Assembly: GCA_902786665.1 (NCBI GenBank)
Contig: CADADN010000037.1
Location: 1-40,336, forward strand
Source: an uncultured Prevotellaceae bacterium
GTDB taxonomy: Bacteria; Bacteroidota; Bacteroidia; Bacteroidales; Bacteroidaceae
Length of the DNA: 40,336 bases
Reading direction: 5' to 3'
Shown here: one piece after another, positions 17,168 to 26,991 of the stretch
Layout of the letters: each line of letters opens with the position of its first letter
Numbering within the stretch: the stretch's first letter is position 1
Made by a program: the position numbers and the translations under genes
Notes under the pieces: model-generated
The model's input: the letters and a program-made list of their open reading frames with translations, nothing else
Database searches by the model: none
Told to the model about the DNA's origin: nothing

Positions 17168-18037
17168 ATGATACCCAACTTGAAAAAGCCCCTGATTGTC
17201 TTCGATTTGGAGACTACGGGGCTTGACCTTGTTAAGTCGCGCATCATCCAAATCGCATACGTCAAGGTCCTGCCTGACGGTTCAGAAAAGACTTGCGACT
17301 ATTTGGTCAATCCAGAGATGTCCATCCCTTATGAAGCGACAGCAATCACCGGCATCACAAATGAGATGGTTGCCGATGCCCCAACATTCAAGTCGCTGGC
17401 TCCCAAGTTGGAAAAAGAATTCTCGGGATGTGATTTTGCTGGTTTCAACTCCAATCATTTCGACATTCCCCTACTTGCAGAGGAATTTCTTCGTGCTGGA
17501 ATAGATTTTGACTTCTCCAAGTGTCGGTTGATAGACATGCAAACGATATTCCACAAGATGGAGCCGCGTAATTTGGCCGCAGCCTTCAAATTTTATTGTG
17601 GAAAGGAGATGACAGCAGAGAATGTGGAGTGTGACGGGCAACCTCATCAAGCCAAATTCGACACGGTGGCCACCTACCGTGTGCTTCAAGGGCAACTTGA
17701 CATGTATTCTCCCGAACGTCAGGCCAACGAGGAAAGGCAGCTGCCTAACGATATGGATGCGCTTGCCGCATTCTCACGCACTAATGAGAATGTGGATTTT
17801 GCAGGACGTATCGTATGGAAACCTGTTGTCGATGCAAAAGGCAAGCCGGTTACAGATGAAAATGGTGCAACAAAAAAGCAGGAAGTGTTCAATTTCGGCA
17901 AGTATAAAGGTCGCCCCGTGGCTGAAGTATTGCAACATGATACAGGATACTATGGTTGGATGATGAACGGGGATTTCACATACAATACAAAACAAGTGCT
18001 CACACGTATCCGCCTGAGAAATTTGGAACAACGATAA
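17168..18037 (+). CDS. DnaQ-family 3'-5' exonuclease with an ExoX-like C-terminal module
   Basis: Residues about 5-185 form a DEDDh exonuclease: Exo I DLETTG near residue 13, Exo II NSNHFDIPLL near 95, and Exo III HQAKFD near 157. Residues about 240-280 (FNFGKYKGRPVAEV...YYGWMMNGDF) match the small module at the end of exodeoxyribonuclease X-like proteins, which may bind nucleic acid. Likely roles are proofreading with DNA polymerase III or repair. 289 residues. Co-transcribed with dnaN (15-base gap). Which polymerase it serves cannot be read from sequence. Confidence 0.92.
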   Translation: MIPNLKKPLIVFDLETTGLDLVKSRIIQIAYVKVLPDGSEKTCDYLVNPEMSIPYEATAITGITNEMVADAPTFKSLAPKLEKEFSGCDFAGFNSNHFDIPLLAEEFLRAGIDFDFSKCRLIDMQTIFHKMEPRNLAAAFKFYCGKEMTAENVECDGQPHQAKFDTVATYRVLQGQLDMYSPERQANEERQLPNDMDALAAFSRTNENVDFAGRIVWKPVVDAKGKPVTDENGATKKQEVFNFGKYKGRPVAEVLQHDTGYYGWMMNGDFTYNTKQVLTRIRLRNLEQR

Positions 18038-18056
18038 TTTTCACAACAAAGAACAA

Positions 18057-18500
18057 ATGAAAGCTTCGGAACAGACCATCCAAAAGATTGAGCGTACCAT
18101 TCGCAAGATTGGTCAGAAATTTCCTTCAACAGACGAGCCCACCATCCTCACCGACATCCATCTGCGTGTATCGCAGGAGAGTGGCGAGATGTTGGCTTGC
18201 GATGACGACGACAACGAAATCACACGATGCGTGATTGACGAGTGGATAGACAACAAGGAAGATGGATTCTATGAAAATGTCACAACCATCCTACGCCAAA
18301 CGCTAAAAAGATTGGGTAAGGTGATTGACAACTACGGCCTGCTCCAACCCTTCAGCTTGGTCTTGGAGGACGATGACCATGACAACATCGCCGAGCTTTA
18401 TATTTCTGATGGCGACACCATCATCATCAATGGTGAACTGATGAAGGATTTGGACAAGGATTTGGACAAATTCTTTGAGGGATTGATGAAGGATCTTTGA
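18057..18500 (+). CDS. Small acidic protein of unknown function
   Basis: A 147-residue, strongly acidic, soluble protein in the third position of the dnaN operon (20 bases after the exonuclease stop). The N-terminus is a basic helix (QKIERTIRKIGQKF). The middle has an acidic cluster DDDDNE followed by a possible helix and a second acidic stretch LEDDDHDN. The C-terminus repeats KDLDKDLDKFFEGLMKDL-like sequence. I do not recognise a family. The acidity and position suggest a small partner of the DNA enzymes, but this is only inference. Confidence 0.75.
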   Translation: MKASEQTIQKIERTIRKIGQKFPSTDEPTILTDIHLRVSQESGEMLACDDDDNEITRCVIDEWIDNKEDGFYENVTTILRQTLKRLGKVIDNYGLLQPFSLVLEDDDHDNIAELYISDGDTIIINGELMKDLDKDLDKFFEGLMKDL

Positions 18501-18519
18501 CTTTCTTCACCATCCCGCC

Positions 18520-18555
18520 TTGGAATCCATCACATCATGGATTCCAAATTTTTAT
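18520..18555 (+). terminator. Rho-independent terminator of the dnaN operon
   Basis: TTGGAATCCAT (18520-18530) and ATGGATTCCAA (18537-18547) form an 11-bp perfect stem with a 6-base loop, followed by ATTTTTATT. Confidence 0.88.
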
Positions 18556-18594
18556 TGGATTTTCAATACACAAAATAAAAGAAACTAGCAAGAT

Positions 18595-19968
18595 ATGAGG
18601 TTTTTCACAGTTTTGATTGGAGGTATGTTGATAAGTGCAATTCATATGTTTGGCCAATCCGTCAATCAAGATTCAGGGAATGTTTACACCTTCGAAAGCC
18701 TTTCTCAAATCGAGGGCAGCGGTGTGGTTAAAGAGGGCGATACTTATGTGCTGAACGGCATCGTCACAATTATGGAAAACGACACTTTCAAGATAGATGC
18801 CGGTGCCGTCGTTGAGTTTGCCGATGATGCGGAATTGGTCATCAATGGTTTTGCCGACCTCTGTGCCAAAGGTGATCCGACAATACTTCGACGCCATGGA
18901 GATTCCAGCAGCTGCGTCGGCATCCAAGTGGCAAGCAACAAGATGACCGAAGTGTCCAACCTTCATTTTGAGCATGTAGGCTTGCGTGGTGCCACGCCCG
19001 TTGGAATGAAAGTGAGCAACTGCGTTTTCAACAAACATAATGGAGTGGTTTCCAGCGCCCTCTTTCTTGGAGGCGACGGTGCGTCTTTCACTGTCGAGAA
19101 ATGTGCTTTCTACAACTGCCTCAAGGCAGCTGTCGGTGGTGCGGCAAACTACTCTTGTCCCGTTGTCATCGACAGTTGCACCTTCATAAAGAATTCACAA
19201 GCCAACGGCAATGTTCCCCAACTGAATCTCACTTCTGCAAACAATGTGACAATACGCAACTGCATTATTACCGGAGATTCCACCCTCAACATGGTGGGAG
19301 GCATCGCCATTGCCAACTGGTTTGGCACACCTGGACATCAAGCGACCATCTCCAATTGTGACATCCGTGACAACAGATATGGCATCACCACAATGGGGGT
19401 GATGGATGTCGCTATCACAGACAACCAGATTGTCAACAACCATTTTGAAAGCAACCCCAACAATGGTGGCAGCGGCATCAGCCTTTATGACCCCTATCTC
19501 AAGCAGACGGCAATGCTCAGTGGCAACCATATCGAGAAGAGTCTTTGGGGAATCACCGTGATAGGATGTGGGAAAGTGAACCTCGGGAATGTCGATGTGC
19601 CCATCGACTCCCCTGACTACAACCTTGGTGGAAATGTCTTTTTAGACAATGGCAACAACGGTGTTCCTTATGACCTATATAACAATTCTTCCAACACGGT
19701 CTATGCTCAAGGAAATTATTGGAGTGTGGCTACTCAGGATGAGGCCAGTATCGAGGAAGTGATATACCATCAAGTAGACAACAGTGCACTTGGCTTGGTG
19801 ATTTTCATGCCGGCAGGTGCAGCCGACCGTATGGAAACCATCAAGACAGAGCATGCTCCTTATAGCGATGGGATATACCGTCTGGATGGCATACGGATGA
19901 AAACCAACGACATCAATGCCTTGCCCAAAGGTGTTTATATCGTAAATGGGAAGAAAATGGTATTTTGA
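18595..19968 (+). CDS. Secreted parallel beta-helix protein
   Basis: A signal peptide (about residues 1-20, ending MFGQ) is followed by a long right-handed beta-helix (about 80-370) made of repeats such as VEKCAFYNC, VIDSCTFIKN, IRNCIITG, ISNCDIRDN and ITDNQIVNN. This fold is used by pectate lyases and other carbohydrate-active or surface proteins, but no catalytic residues could be assigned. The last ~35 residues (YRLDGIRM...LPKGVYIVNGKKMVF) resemble the C-terminal motif of many Prevotella secreted proteins, akin to a type IX secretion signal. 457 residues. The next gene's ATG is only 5 bases after this stop, so the two are co-translated or co-regulated. Confidence 0.85.
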   Translation: MRFFTVLIGGMLISAIHMFGQSVNQDSGNVYTFESLSQIEGSGVVKEGDTYVLNGIVTIMENDTFKIDAGAVVEFADDAELVINGFADLCAKGDPTILRRHGDSSSCVGIQVASNKMTEVSNLHFEHVGLRGATPVGMKVSNCVFNKHNGVVSSALFLGGDGASFTVEKCAFYNCLKAAVGGAANYSCPVVIDSCTFIKNSQANGNVPQLNLTSANNVTIRNCIITGDSTLNMVGGIAIANWFGTPGHQATISNCDIRDNRYGITTMGVMDVAITDNQIVNNHFESNPNNGGSGISLYDPYLKQTAMLSGNHIEKSLWGITVIGCGKVNLGNVDVPIDSPDYNLGGNVFLDNGNNGVPYDLYNNSSNTVYAQGNYWSVATQDEASIEEVIYHQVDNSALGLVIFMPAGAADRMETIKTEHAPYSDGIYRLDGIRMKTNDINALPKGVYIVNGKKMVF

Positions 19969-19973
19969 CGCAA

Positions 19974-20612
19974 ATGAAGGAAAAGGAGCGGATATTGATA
20001 GTCCTTGTGGCATGTTTCTTATGTATGTCCACGTCTGCCCAGAAAGTCATAAACTCCCCTTCCCGTTTGCATGACGGCGACCTGCTCTTTCAAGTGAGTG
20101 CAGAATCCAATGCCATCACCACCGTTTCAAAAGGCGTTTCTTCACAAGCTATCGACCATGTGGGCATCTTCCATTGGCATGAAGGAAGACCTATGGTGAT
20201 TGAAGCCAATTACGCCGGCGTGGTGGACTCACCTTTGGAAGAGTTCTGCCACCAATGCCCTAAAGTGTTGGTGGGAAGGGTTCGTGGCAAGTTTGACATA
20301 GACAAGAGTCTTGCTAATGCCCATTCTCTTTTGGGGAGACCCTATGACTTCGTGTACATGCCCTACAATGCTGAAATCTATTGCAGCGAACTTGTACAGC
20401 AGTCCTATGTATATAAGGATGGGACAAAGGTGTTCTCCCCCGTGCCGATGTCGTTCCATGGTCAAGACGGACTAATCATGCCCTATTGGGCGGATTTCTA
20501 TTCCCGTCGTCTGATGGAGGTGCCGGAAGGGGTGCCAGGCAGTCATCCCGCTGGATTGTCTCGAAGCAGCCAGGTGCGCATCAAGTATGAATGGAAGGGA
20601 TTTGTAAAGTAG
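19974..20612 (+). CDS. YiiX/YebB-like permuted NlpC/P60 (papain-like) protein
   Basis: 212 residues. A signal peptide (about 1-22, ending TSAQ) precedes a circularly permuted papain-like fold in which the His comes first (DHVGIFHW) and the nucleophile Cys later (IYCSELV), with LLGRPYDFVYM between. Such proteins may act as cysteine peptidases, amidases or acyltransferases at the cell envelope; the substrate is unknown. The ATG was chosen over an in-frame TTG nine bases upstream, which overlaps the end of the preceding gene. The 5-base spacing to the beta-helix gene suggests the two work together. Confidence 0.88.
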   Translation: MKEKERILIVLVACFLCMSTSAQKVINSPSRLHDGDLLFQVSAESNAITTVSKGVSSQAIDHVGIFHWHEGRPMVIEANYAGVVDSPLEEFCHQCPKVLVGRVRGKFDIDKSLANAHSLLGRPYDFVYMPYNAEIYCSELVQQSYVYKDGTKVFSPVPMSFHGQDGLIMPYWADFYSRRLMEVPEGVPGSHPAGLSRSSQVRIKYEWKGFVK

Positions 20613-20690
20613 AGTTGGCATAATGTGCCGTTCGTAATGAAAAACTACAAAAAAAGTGTCTCCAATCATATGTAATTGACAAGAAATGAT

Positions 20691-20698
20691 TAACTTTG
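20691..20698 (+). promoter_or_regulatory. pgk -7 box
   Basis: TAACTTTG matches the Bacteroidetes -7 consensus about 47 bases before the pgk start. No convincing -33 TTTG is present at the right distance. Confidence 0.5.
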
Positions 20699-20744
20699 CA
20701 GAGAAAAAGCGACAGTATCCATTTTATTAATATCAACAACTATT

Positions 20745-21992
20745 ATGAAGATTGACCAATTCAATTTTGCCGGCAAGAAGGCAATCGTACGTGTGGACTT
20801 CAACGTACCCCTTGATGAAAATGGTAAGATAACCGACGACACCCGCATCCGCGGCGCTCTTCCTACTCTGAAGAAAATCCTCGAGGATGGCGGCTCACTC
20901 ATCATCATGTCGCATATGGGCAAGCCGAAAGGCAAGGTGAATGCCAAGTTCTCTCTGGGTCAGATTGTTGACGCTGTGTCAGCCGCCCTTGGGGTTGAAG
21001 TGAAATTTGCTCCCGACTGTGCAAAAGCTCAGGATGCCGCTGCCGCATTGAAACCAGGAGAAGCCCTGCTGCTTGAGAACCTGCGTTTCTATCCCGAAGA
21101 GGAAGGCAAGCCTGTAGGCATTGACAAGGAAGACCCTGCCTATGATGACGCCAAGAAGGCAATGAAAGCAAGCCAGAAGGAGTTTGCCAAGACTCTTGCA
21201 AGCTATGCTGACTGCTATGTGATGGATGCTTTTGGCACCGCCCATCGCAAGCATGCCTCCACCGCTGTCATAGACGAGTATTTCGACAAGGACCACAAGA
21301 TGCTCGGCTACCTTATGGAAAAAGAGGTGACAGCCGTTGACAATGTGCTTGGAAACATCAAGCGTCCTTTCACCGCCATCATGGGTGGTTCCAAGGTGTC
21401 CACCAAGATAGGCATCATCGAGAACCTGTTGGGCAAGGTCGACAACCTCATCCTCTGCGGCGGCATGACCTATACGTTTGCCAAGGCTCTTGGAGGCCAG
21501 ATTGGCAATTCCATCTGCGAGGATGACAAACTCGACGTCGCCCTTTCTGTCATCGAGAAGGCCAAGGAGAATGGTGTGAACCTTGTCCTTGGTAGCGACT
21601 GCATCGCTGCCGATGCCTTCGACAACAACGCCAACACACAGGTTTGTCCGTCCAACGCCATTCCCGAAGGATGGGAAGGCCTTGATGCAGGTCCCGAGAC
21701 CCGCAAGGCATTCGCTGAAGCCATCAAGCCTGCCAAGACCATTCTCTGGAACGGTCCTGCCGGCGTGTTTGAATTTGACAACTTCATCGGCGGTTCGAAA
21801 GCCATAGCCGATGCCATCGCTGAAGCTACCGCCAACGGTGCCTTCTCTCTTATCGGTGGTGGTGACTCCGTGGCCTGCATCAACAAGTTTGGCATGGCCG
21901 ACCAAGTCAGTTACATCTCCACTGGTGGTGGCGCCCTTTTGGAAGCCATTGAAGGCAAGGTGCTCCCCGGCGTGGCTGCCATCGAAGCATAA
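20745..21992 (+). CDS. pgk: Phosphoglycerate kinase
   Basis: Catalyses ATP formation from 1,3-bisphosphoglycerate in glycolysis, in the cytoplasm. 415 residues, full length. Family motifs include [11 protein letters not shown] (about 16-26), [60 protein letters not shown] and the C-terminal GGGDSVAC with STGGGALLE. Codon use looks strongly biased, as expected for a highly expressed gene. Monocistronic, with its own promoter and a strong terminator. Confidence 0.98.
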   Translation: MKIDQFNFAGKKAIVRVDFNVPLDENGKITDDTRIRGALPTLKKILEDGGSLIIMSHMGKPKGKVNAKFSLGQIVDAVSAALGVEVKFAPDCAKAQDAAAALKPGEALLLENLRFYPEEEGKPVGIDKEDPAYDDAKKAMKASQKEFAKTLASYADCYVMDAFGTAHRKHASTAVIDEYFDKDHKMLGYLMEKEVTAVDNVLGNIKRPFTAIMGGSKVSTKIGIIENLLGKVDNLILCGGMTYTFAKALGGQIGNSICEDDKLDVALSVIEKAKENGVNLVLGSDCIAADAFDNNANTQVCPSNAIPEGWEGLDAGPETRKAFAEAIKPAKTILWNGPAGVFEFDNFIGGSKAIADAIAEATANGAFSLIGGGDSVACINKFGMADQVSYISTGGGALLEAIEGKVLPGVAAIEA

Positions 21993-22012
21993 ATCTTACG
22001 TTGACCCTATCA

Positions 22013-22042
22013 CCTCCCCCTCGTCTGCAGGGGGAGGTTTTT
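22013..22042 (+). terminator. Rho-independent terminator of pgk
   Basis: CCTCCCCCT (22013-22021) pairs with AGGGGGAGG (22029-22037) around a 7-base loop and is followed by TTTTT. Confidence 0.9.
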
Positions 22043-22061
22043 AAATGATAAACACAACCCC

Positions 22062-25000
22062 ATGTCACTATTTCCACACAAGGAGAGACGGCTATGGCAT
22101 CCATTCGCCATTCTTTCCATCACATTGCTATTCTTCCCGCCTTTCTTTGCCAGCACCTTGCATGCCCAAACCGACCATACTTCTTCCATCGTGAATCAGA
22201 ATTTCGACGGTCAATGTCTCGCAGGTTGGCAACAGATGGGCATGTGGCTACAAACCAACTCCGACTTCACGGGTAAGAGCAATTCTGCGTATGTAGAGCG
22301 CTGGGTGGGCAACCCGGCCAATCTTCCCGACACCTATATCAAGCAAACGCTCTCCGGCCTACCCAAAGGACGTTATACTCTTACTGTGGCAGCTCAACAT
22401 GTCAAGCAGGGCAGTAGTGCCAATGCCACGGGAGCCGTGATTTTCGCCGACTGGCAAGAGACCGCAGTCAACACCGCTCGCGACTACCAATTGACCTTCG
22501 ACCTTCTCACAGACGATGTCACCATAGGTTTCAAATGCAAGAACTCAACTGCCAACTGGATGGCGTGTGACAATTTTCGTCTGACATTCGTCAGCAGCGA
22601 TGTGTCCTATCAGCGTACCGGACTTGGCAACTTGGTTGAACAAGCATCTGAATTGGCTAGCCAAGCCATGGATTCCGAGGTGAAAAACACATTGGACAAT
22701 GCCATCAGCACGGCAAGGAGCCTCACCACTAACGGCAATGCAACCAACATTCAAGCTGCCGCCACAACTTTGAAAAATGCCATGTTGGTTGCTGAGCGAA
22801 GCATATTCGCCACAAAGACCTCCACGACAGGCATGGTACCTACCGTGACCACCCAACACAGATACGCCCGCGGCTCCACTATGATTTTCGGACGCATCAA
22901 CGTGTCCTCGTCTTCAGCCATCCTTGAGCAAGGCCTTTGTTACAGCACCACCAACACAATGCCTACCGTTGCTGATGAAAGGACGACACGTTTCGTGAGC
23001 AATGGAGGCAACATTTACTGCATCGACAACACCACGCCGGGCACCCTCTATTATGTTCGAGCCTATGCCGTGACCACCGGCTACAAGGTGGGGTATGGCG
23101 ATGTCATCCGTGTCTATACGCTACCCAAAGGCAACATCACATGGAACTATGGCTATGAAGGCGATGAAGGACAAAATCAGCGCATCTCACAAGCCGTGGA
23201 AGGCGGAATGACATATTGGAACAATCTCACAAGCATAAATGGCTTCCACCTTTCCGCCCATTATGCTTGGGGCGTTGGAGCTGGTGGAGGAACAGCAGAA
23301 TGCTCATATGGCGGATGGATGAGTATCAGTCAGAGCGAAGCATATCAATCCACAGGTACGGTCTTGCACGAGGGTGGCCATGGCATCGGCGTCGGCACTA
23401 CAGACACCTATTATGGCGACATCCGTTCGAATGGCAACACCGGCATTTGGTATGGCAAGCGCGCCACCCGCTTCCTGCAATTTTGGGACAACAGCGATGA
23501 TGTGCGCTTGACAGGCGATGCCACCCATTTGTGGTCGACGAATGCCGCCCAAAGTCTCTCATACACCATCAATGGCGCACACGAGGATGCCCATAGCGAC
23601 GTCCAATATTACGGCAACGCCTTGCTCATGCAAGCCATTGTGGAAGACGGGCTGTACCCTGTCAGAGACCAACTTCAAGGACTCGCCTACACCTTCGAAC
23701 ATGCAGACGATGCCATCTATTACCTCCGTAACAGCGATGAAAGATATGGTCTCAAGTCATCCTACCTCGTGGATAACGGAGGGACGTTGCAGTTGAAACA
23801 ACTCTCTCGCAAAGAAGCGAGAATGGCATCCAACAATGCCCAATGGACCATCTCCTTCGACCCGGTCAAGCAACTCTACCGCCTCAAGAACAAGAACAGC
23901 GGGCGATATATCCAATATAACTTGGGCAACACTGTCAACGGCTTCAGGGCCAATACCGCCGGCGAGGTTGACCTCCGCCTTCAACTCTCCTTTGTCGACG
24001 TGACATTGGGCGAAGGAGGAGGTTCGCTCACACTCGACTGCTACCACATCATGCGTGGCAATGCCGAGGCGGCTCCACAGGCGATGTGCGCCAAAACTGC
24101 TACCACCACAGGGGCCACGCCCTTCAGCAACACCCGTACGGCTACCGACCAACGATGGCTCATCCTCACAGAGGACGACATGGACAAGGTGGACCAAGCC
24201 ATCAAGGCGGGAGAACTCAACTCCCTTGACGAACTTATTGCCCACATCCGCTCACTTGCCTCCCAATCACATTCAGAGAATGTAGAAGGAGCCGATGCTT
24301 TGCTGGAAAGCACGCTCGCCGGCATAGAAGCTCGCGAGGGTGACGCCGATGCTTCCACCATCGTGGCCTTGACCGACGAAGCAAAGGCTGCCTTGATGCA
24401 ATTCTTGAAGAACACCACTCCTCAAGGCAATCCCTACGATATCACATTCCTCATTGAGAATGCAGGGATGGACAGCGCCGAACATTGGAAAGGGTCGACT
24501 CCCACCATCAACTTCTCTTGCGGGGAGTTCTTCCAAAAGACCTTCGATGTTTACCAGACCATCGATGGCGCCCCGTCCGGCCGATACGTGTTCAAATTGC
24601 AGGCTTTCCAACGGCCAGGCTCTCCTTCAGACACTTACAACGACTATGCGAATGGCACGAGCAATTTCCCCGTCACAAGTCAAGTATATCTCGGCACCGT
24701 CTCAAAGCCAGCCTGCCATATCGGACAAGGTGCGCAAAACACAAAAGTAGGCATAGGCAATGAAAGCGAGGTTGGCAATCCCGCCAAATACATTCCCAAC
24801 AATATGCAAGCTGCGGCGGCCTATTTTGCCAAGGGGCTTTATGAAAACACGGTTGAGACCAACTTGGCCAGCAACAACCAAACTTTGCAATTCGGAATCC
24901 GTGGGACAACCTATGTTTCAAGCGATTGGACCATCTTCGACAATTTCCGCTTATATTATTATGGTGGCGGGACTGAAACCCAAGACCCTGCTGCAGACAC

Positions 25001-26141
25001 TGAGGGGTATGACATTACCACGGCCATGGCTCCCTATCTATGCACTGGAAGTCTGAAGGAATGGACCAACAGCGGGATGGTGGCTAACTACAACGCTGGC
25101 GCAGCTCCCTATTCCAACACGGCCGATGGAGCACGTGTCGATTTTCCCTTCATCGAACGATGGGTCAGTACAGCCAATGGAGGAACGCTCCCTAACAGCA
25201 GCCTGTCTCAAACCATCACCGAACTTCCCAACGGCAAATACTTCATCCGCGCGTCCCTGATAGCCGTCAACCAATCTTCGCCCACGGCCGATGTCACCGG
25301 TGTGACATTCTGGGCTGGCAACAAGGAGGTTGCGGTATCTACCGGAGACGGAATGCCCGAGCGTTATTCCTTGATGGTGGAAGTGACCGATGGCACCCTC
25401 GAATACGGTCTTCGCGCCGTCAGCACCAATGCCAACTGGATTGCTCTTGACAACATCTCGCTGATTTTCAGTGGGACGGAAGAAGAATACCTCTCCAAGG
25501 CCACGGCATGCCACCCTGTCCGTGTGCCCATAGTCAATCCCACCTTCGACCAATGGAATCTTGACGGATGGATGCAGGATGGGCAATGGCAAACGATGAA
25601 CACCACCTATGACCATTTCTGTCCTCCATTCGCTGAATGGTGGGTGAACAATGTTGCGATGTCTGACCGTTCGCTCACCCAATCGCTCACGCTCAAGAAA
25701 GGTTACTATTCTTTGCAGGCAGCTGTCGAAGCCGTCAGGCAAGACCAACCAAGCCTGCAGGTGAGTGGCGTCTCTTTGCGTATGGATGATGCATCTGTGG
25801 CTTGCCAAACCGGCGACGGGAAGCCGGAACTCTTCTTCGTCAATGACATGTTGGAAGAAGGTGAACACACGATAGGCCTATATGTTGAGTCGGCTAATGC
25901 CAACTGGGTGGCTGCAGATAATTTTGTCTTGCGGTATTATGGGCCATATGCTCCTCTGCAAGGTGACATCAATCACGACGGACAAGTAACCATCACAGAT
26001 GTAACACTATTGGTGAACAAAATACTCAACCTTGCCGGCGACGAGGTAGACCTTTGCATAGCTGACATGAACGATGATGGATTTATTACCATCACCGATG
26101 TGACGCTGCTTGTCAATGCCATACTCAACCTCACACACTAA
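22062..26141 (+). CDS. Large secreted multidomain protein: metallopeptidase-like core, carbohydrate-binding-like modules, dockerin
   Basis: 1359 residues with a signal peptide (about 1-36, ending LHAQ). Modules in order: a beta-sandwich resembling a carbohydrate-binding module (44-176), a helical FIVAR-like segment (185-245), an Fn3-like domain (253-355), a metallopeptidase-like domain (about 356-560) with HEGGHGIG at 436-443, a ricin-type beta-trefoil-like region (about 565-700), another helical segment (705-785), three further beta-sandwiches (796-966, 988-1137, 1156-1292), and a type I dockerin (1301-1359) with two calcium loops starting DINHDGQVTITD and DMNDDGFITITD. HExxHxxG recalls metzincins, but the third ligand position holds Thr446 in place of His, so the third metal ligand, or activity itself, is uncertain. 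The dockerin suggests attachment to a cohesin partner elsewhere. Likely substrate: a glycoprotein or mucin. Confidence 0.88.
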   Translation: MSLFPHKERRLWHPFAILSITLLFFPPFFASTLHAQTDHTSSIVNQNFDGQCLAGWQQMGMWLQTNSDFTGKSNSAYVERWVGNPANLPDTYIKQTLSGLPKGRYTLTVAAQHVKQGSSANATGAVIFADWQETAVNTARDYQLTFDLLTDDVTIGFKCKNSTANWMACDNFRLTFVSSDVSYQRTGLGNLVEQASELASQAMDSEVKNTLDNAISTARSLTTNGNATNIQAAATTLKNAMLVAERSIFATKTSTTGMVPTVTTQHRYARGSTMIFGRINVSSSSAILEQGLCYSTTNTMPTVADERTTRFVSNGGNIYCIDNTTPGTLYYVRAYAVTTGYKVGYGDVIRVYTLPKGNITWNYGYEGDEGQNQRISQAVEGGMTYWNNLTSINGFHLSAHYAWGVGAGGGTAECSYGGWMSISQSEAYQSTGTVLHEGGHGIGVGTTDTYYGDIRSNGNTGIWYGKRATRFLQFWDNSDDVRLTGDATHLWSTNAAQSLSYTINGAHEDAHSDVQYYGNALLMQAIVEDGLYPVRDQLQGLAYTFEHADDAIYYLRNSDERYGLKSSYLVDNGGTLQLKQLSRKEARMASNNAQWTISFDPVKQLYRLKNKNSGRYIQYNLGNTVNGFRANTAGEVDLRLQLSFVDVTLGEGGGSLTLDCYHIMRGNAEAAPQAMCAKTATTTGATPFSNTRTATDQRWLILTEDDMDKVDQAIKAGELNSLDELIAHIRSLASQSHSENVEGADALLESTLAGIEAREGDADASTIVALTDEAKAALMQFLKNTTPQGNPYDITFLIENAGMDSAEHWKGSTPTINFSCGEFFQKTFDVYQTIDGAPSGRYVFKLQAFQRPGSPSDTYNDYANGTSNFPVTSQVYLGTVSKPACHIGQGAQNTKVGIGNESEVGNPAKYIPNNMQAAAAYFAKGLYENTVETNLASNNQTLQFGIRGTTYVSSDWTIFDNFRLYYYGGGTETQDPAADTEGYDITTAMAPYLCTGSLKEWTNSGMVANYNAGAAPYSNTADGARVDFPFIERWVSTANGGTLPNSSLSQTITELPNGKYFIRASLIAVNQSSPTADVTGVTFWAGNKEVAVSTGDGMPERYSLMVEVTDGTLEYGLRAVSTNANWIALDNISLIFSGTEEEYLSKATACHPVRVPIVNPTFDQWNLDGWMQDGQWQTMNTTYDHFCPPFAEWWVNNVAMSDRSLTQSLTLKKGYYSLQAAVEAVRQDQPSLQVSGVSLRMDDASVACQTGDGKPELFFVNDMLEEGEHTIGLYVESANANWVAADNFVLRYYGPYAPLQGDINHDGQVTITDVTLLVNKILNLAGDEVDLCIADMNDDGFITITDVTLLVNAILNLTH

Positions 26142-26162
26142 CCTGCTGAGCATATTAACATC

Positions 26163-26195
26163 AAGCCGGGGATGCCATTCAGGCATCCCCGGCTT
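26163..26195. terminator. Bidirectional terminator
   Basis: A perfect 14-bp stem, AAGCCGGGGATGCC with GGCATCCCCGGCTT, and a 5-base loop lie between the convergent dockerin-protein and rubrerythrin genes. A T-rich end flanks it weakly on the plus side. Confidence 0.8.
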
Positions 26196-26217
26196 GGTTA
26201 TAATCAACGAGACGTCT

Positions 26218-26775
26218 TTATTTCTTGAAAAGTCTCTTGTAAAGACCCTCGAAACCAGCGCAGTGGCGAGCCTCATCCTTTGCCATTTCATGAACAGTGT
26301 CGTGAGTAGCGTCCATATTGGCTTTCTTTGCATTGCGTGCGATGCGGAATTTATCCTCGCAAGCACCACGCTCGGCTGCAATGCGGGCCTCCAAGTTGCT
26401 CTTGGTGTCTCCAAGCACGTCGCCTAACAATTCAGCGAACTTGGCTGCATGCTCTGCCTCCTCGAAAGCATATCTCTTGAATGCCTCAGCAACTTCGGGA
26501 TATCCTTCCCTGTCAGCCTGACGGCTCATGGCAAGATACATTCCAACCTCTCCACATTCTCCATTGAAATGGTTGAGCAGGTCTTTGATCATCTCCTCAT
26601 CGGCACCTTCCTTGCGGGCGGCACCGAGTTCGTGCACGGTGGCAAACGGCTGCTCTTCGCCTTCTACTACTTCATTGAACTTTGCAGCAGGAGCTTTGCA
26701 TATGGGACATCTCTCTGGTGGTTCCGGTCCTTCGTGGATGTAACCACAAACGGTACAAATAAACTTTTTCTTCAT
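26218..26775 (-). CDS. Rubrerythrin with N-terminal rubredoxin domain (reverse rubrerythrin type)
   Basis: Reduces hydrogen peroxide in anaerobes. Residues about 1-35 form a rubredoxin-like iron site (CTVCGY...CPICKAP), which here precedes the ferritin-like di-iron domain instead of following it. The di-iron helices show [22 protein letters not shown] and [12 protein letters not shown]. The start at 26775 is chosen because it begins the rubredoxin domain ([12 protein letters not shown]); the reading frame stays open 37 codons further upstream without homology. 185 residues. Monocistronic, with a -7 box upstream. Confidence 0.94.
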   Translation of the reverse strand: MKKKFICTVCGYIHEGPEPPERCPICKAPAAKFNEVVEGEEQPFATVHELGAARKEGADEEMIKDLLNHFNGECGEVGMYLAMSRQADREGYPEVAEAFKRYAFEEAEHAAKFAELLGDVLGDTKSNLEARIAAERGACEDKFRIARNAKKANMDATHDTVHEMAKDEARHCAGFEGLYKRLFKK

Positions 26776-26813
26776 AATGCTTGATGGGTTAGGGTTAAAA
26801 ATATAAGAGTCAA

Positions 26814-26821
26814 CAAATGTA
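26814..26821 (-). promoter_or_regulatory. Rubrerythrin -7 box
   Basis: TACATTTG on the minus strand matches TAnnTTTG and lies about 40 bases before the ATG at 26775. No clear -33 element is seen. Confidence 0.45.
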
Positions 26822-26991
26822 GCATGATGCATAATTCTCCACATGTGTCCACGTGGTATGATCACATTTTTCGCAAATTTAGACAACTATTTTGAATTGG
26901 ACAAATTTTTATTCAAATAAATTCAAGAAAAATGTTTTTATTGGTTTTTAGTATTTGTCCTCTCAAAAAGCACAGCCATTCCATGGCATTG

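Noticed and set aside
20979-21905. 308-codon minus-strand frame inside pgk
   Set aside because: Its length follows from the codon bias of pgk on the other strand; the peptide resembles no family.
25038-25868. 276-codon minus-strand frame inside the dockerin protein gene
   Set aside because: Antisense to conserved beta-sandwich modules, no promoter or family.
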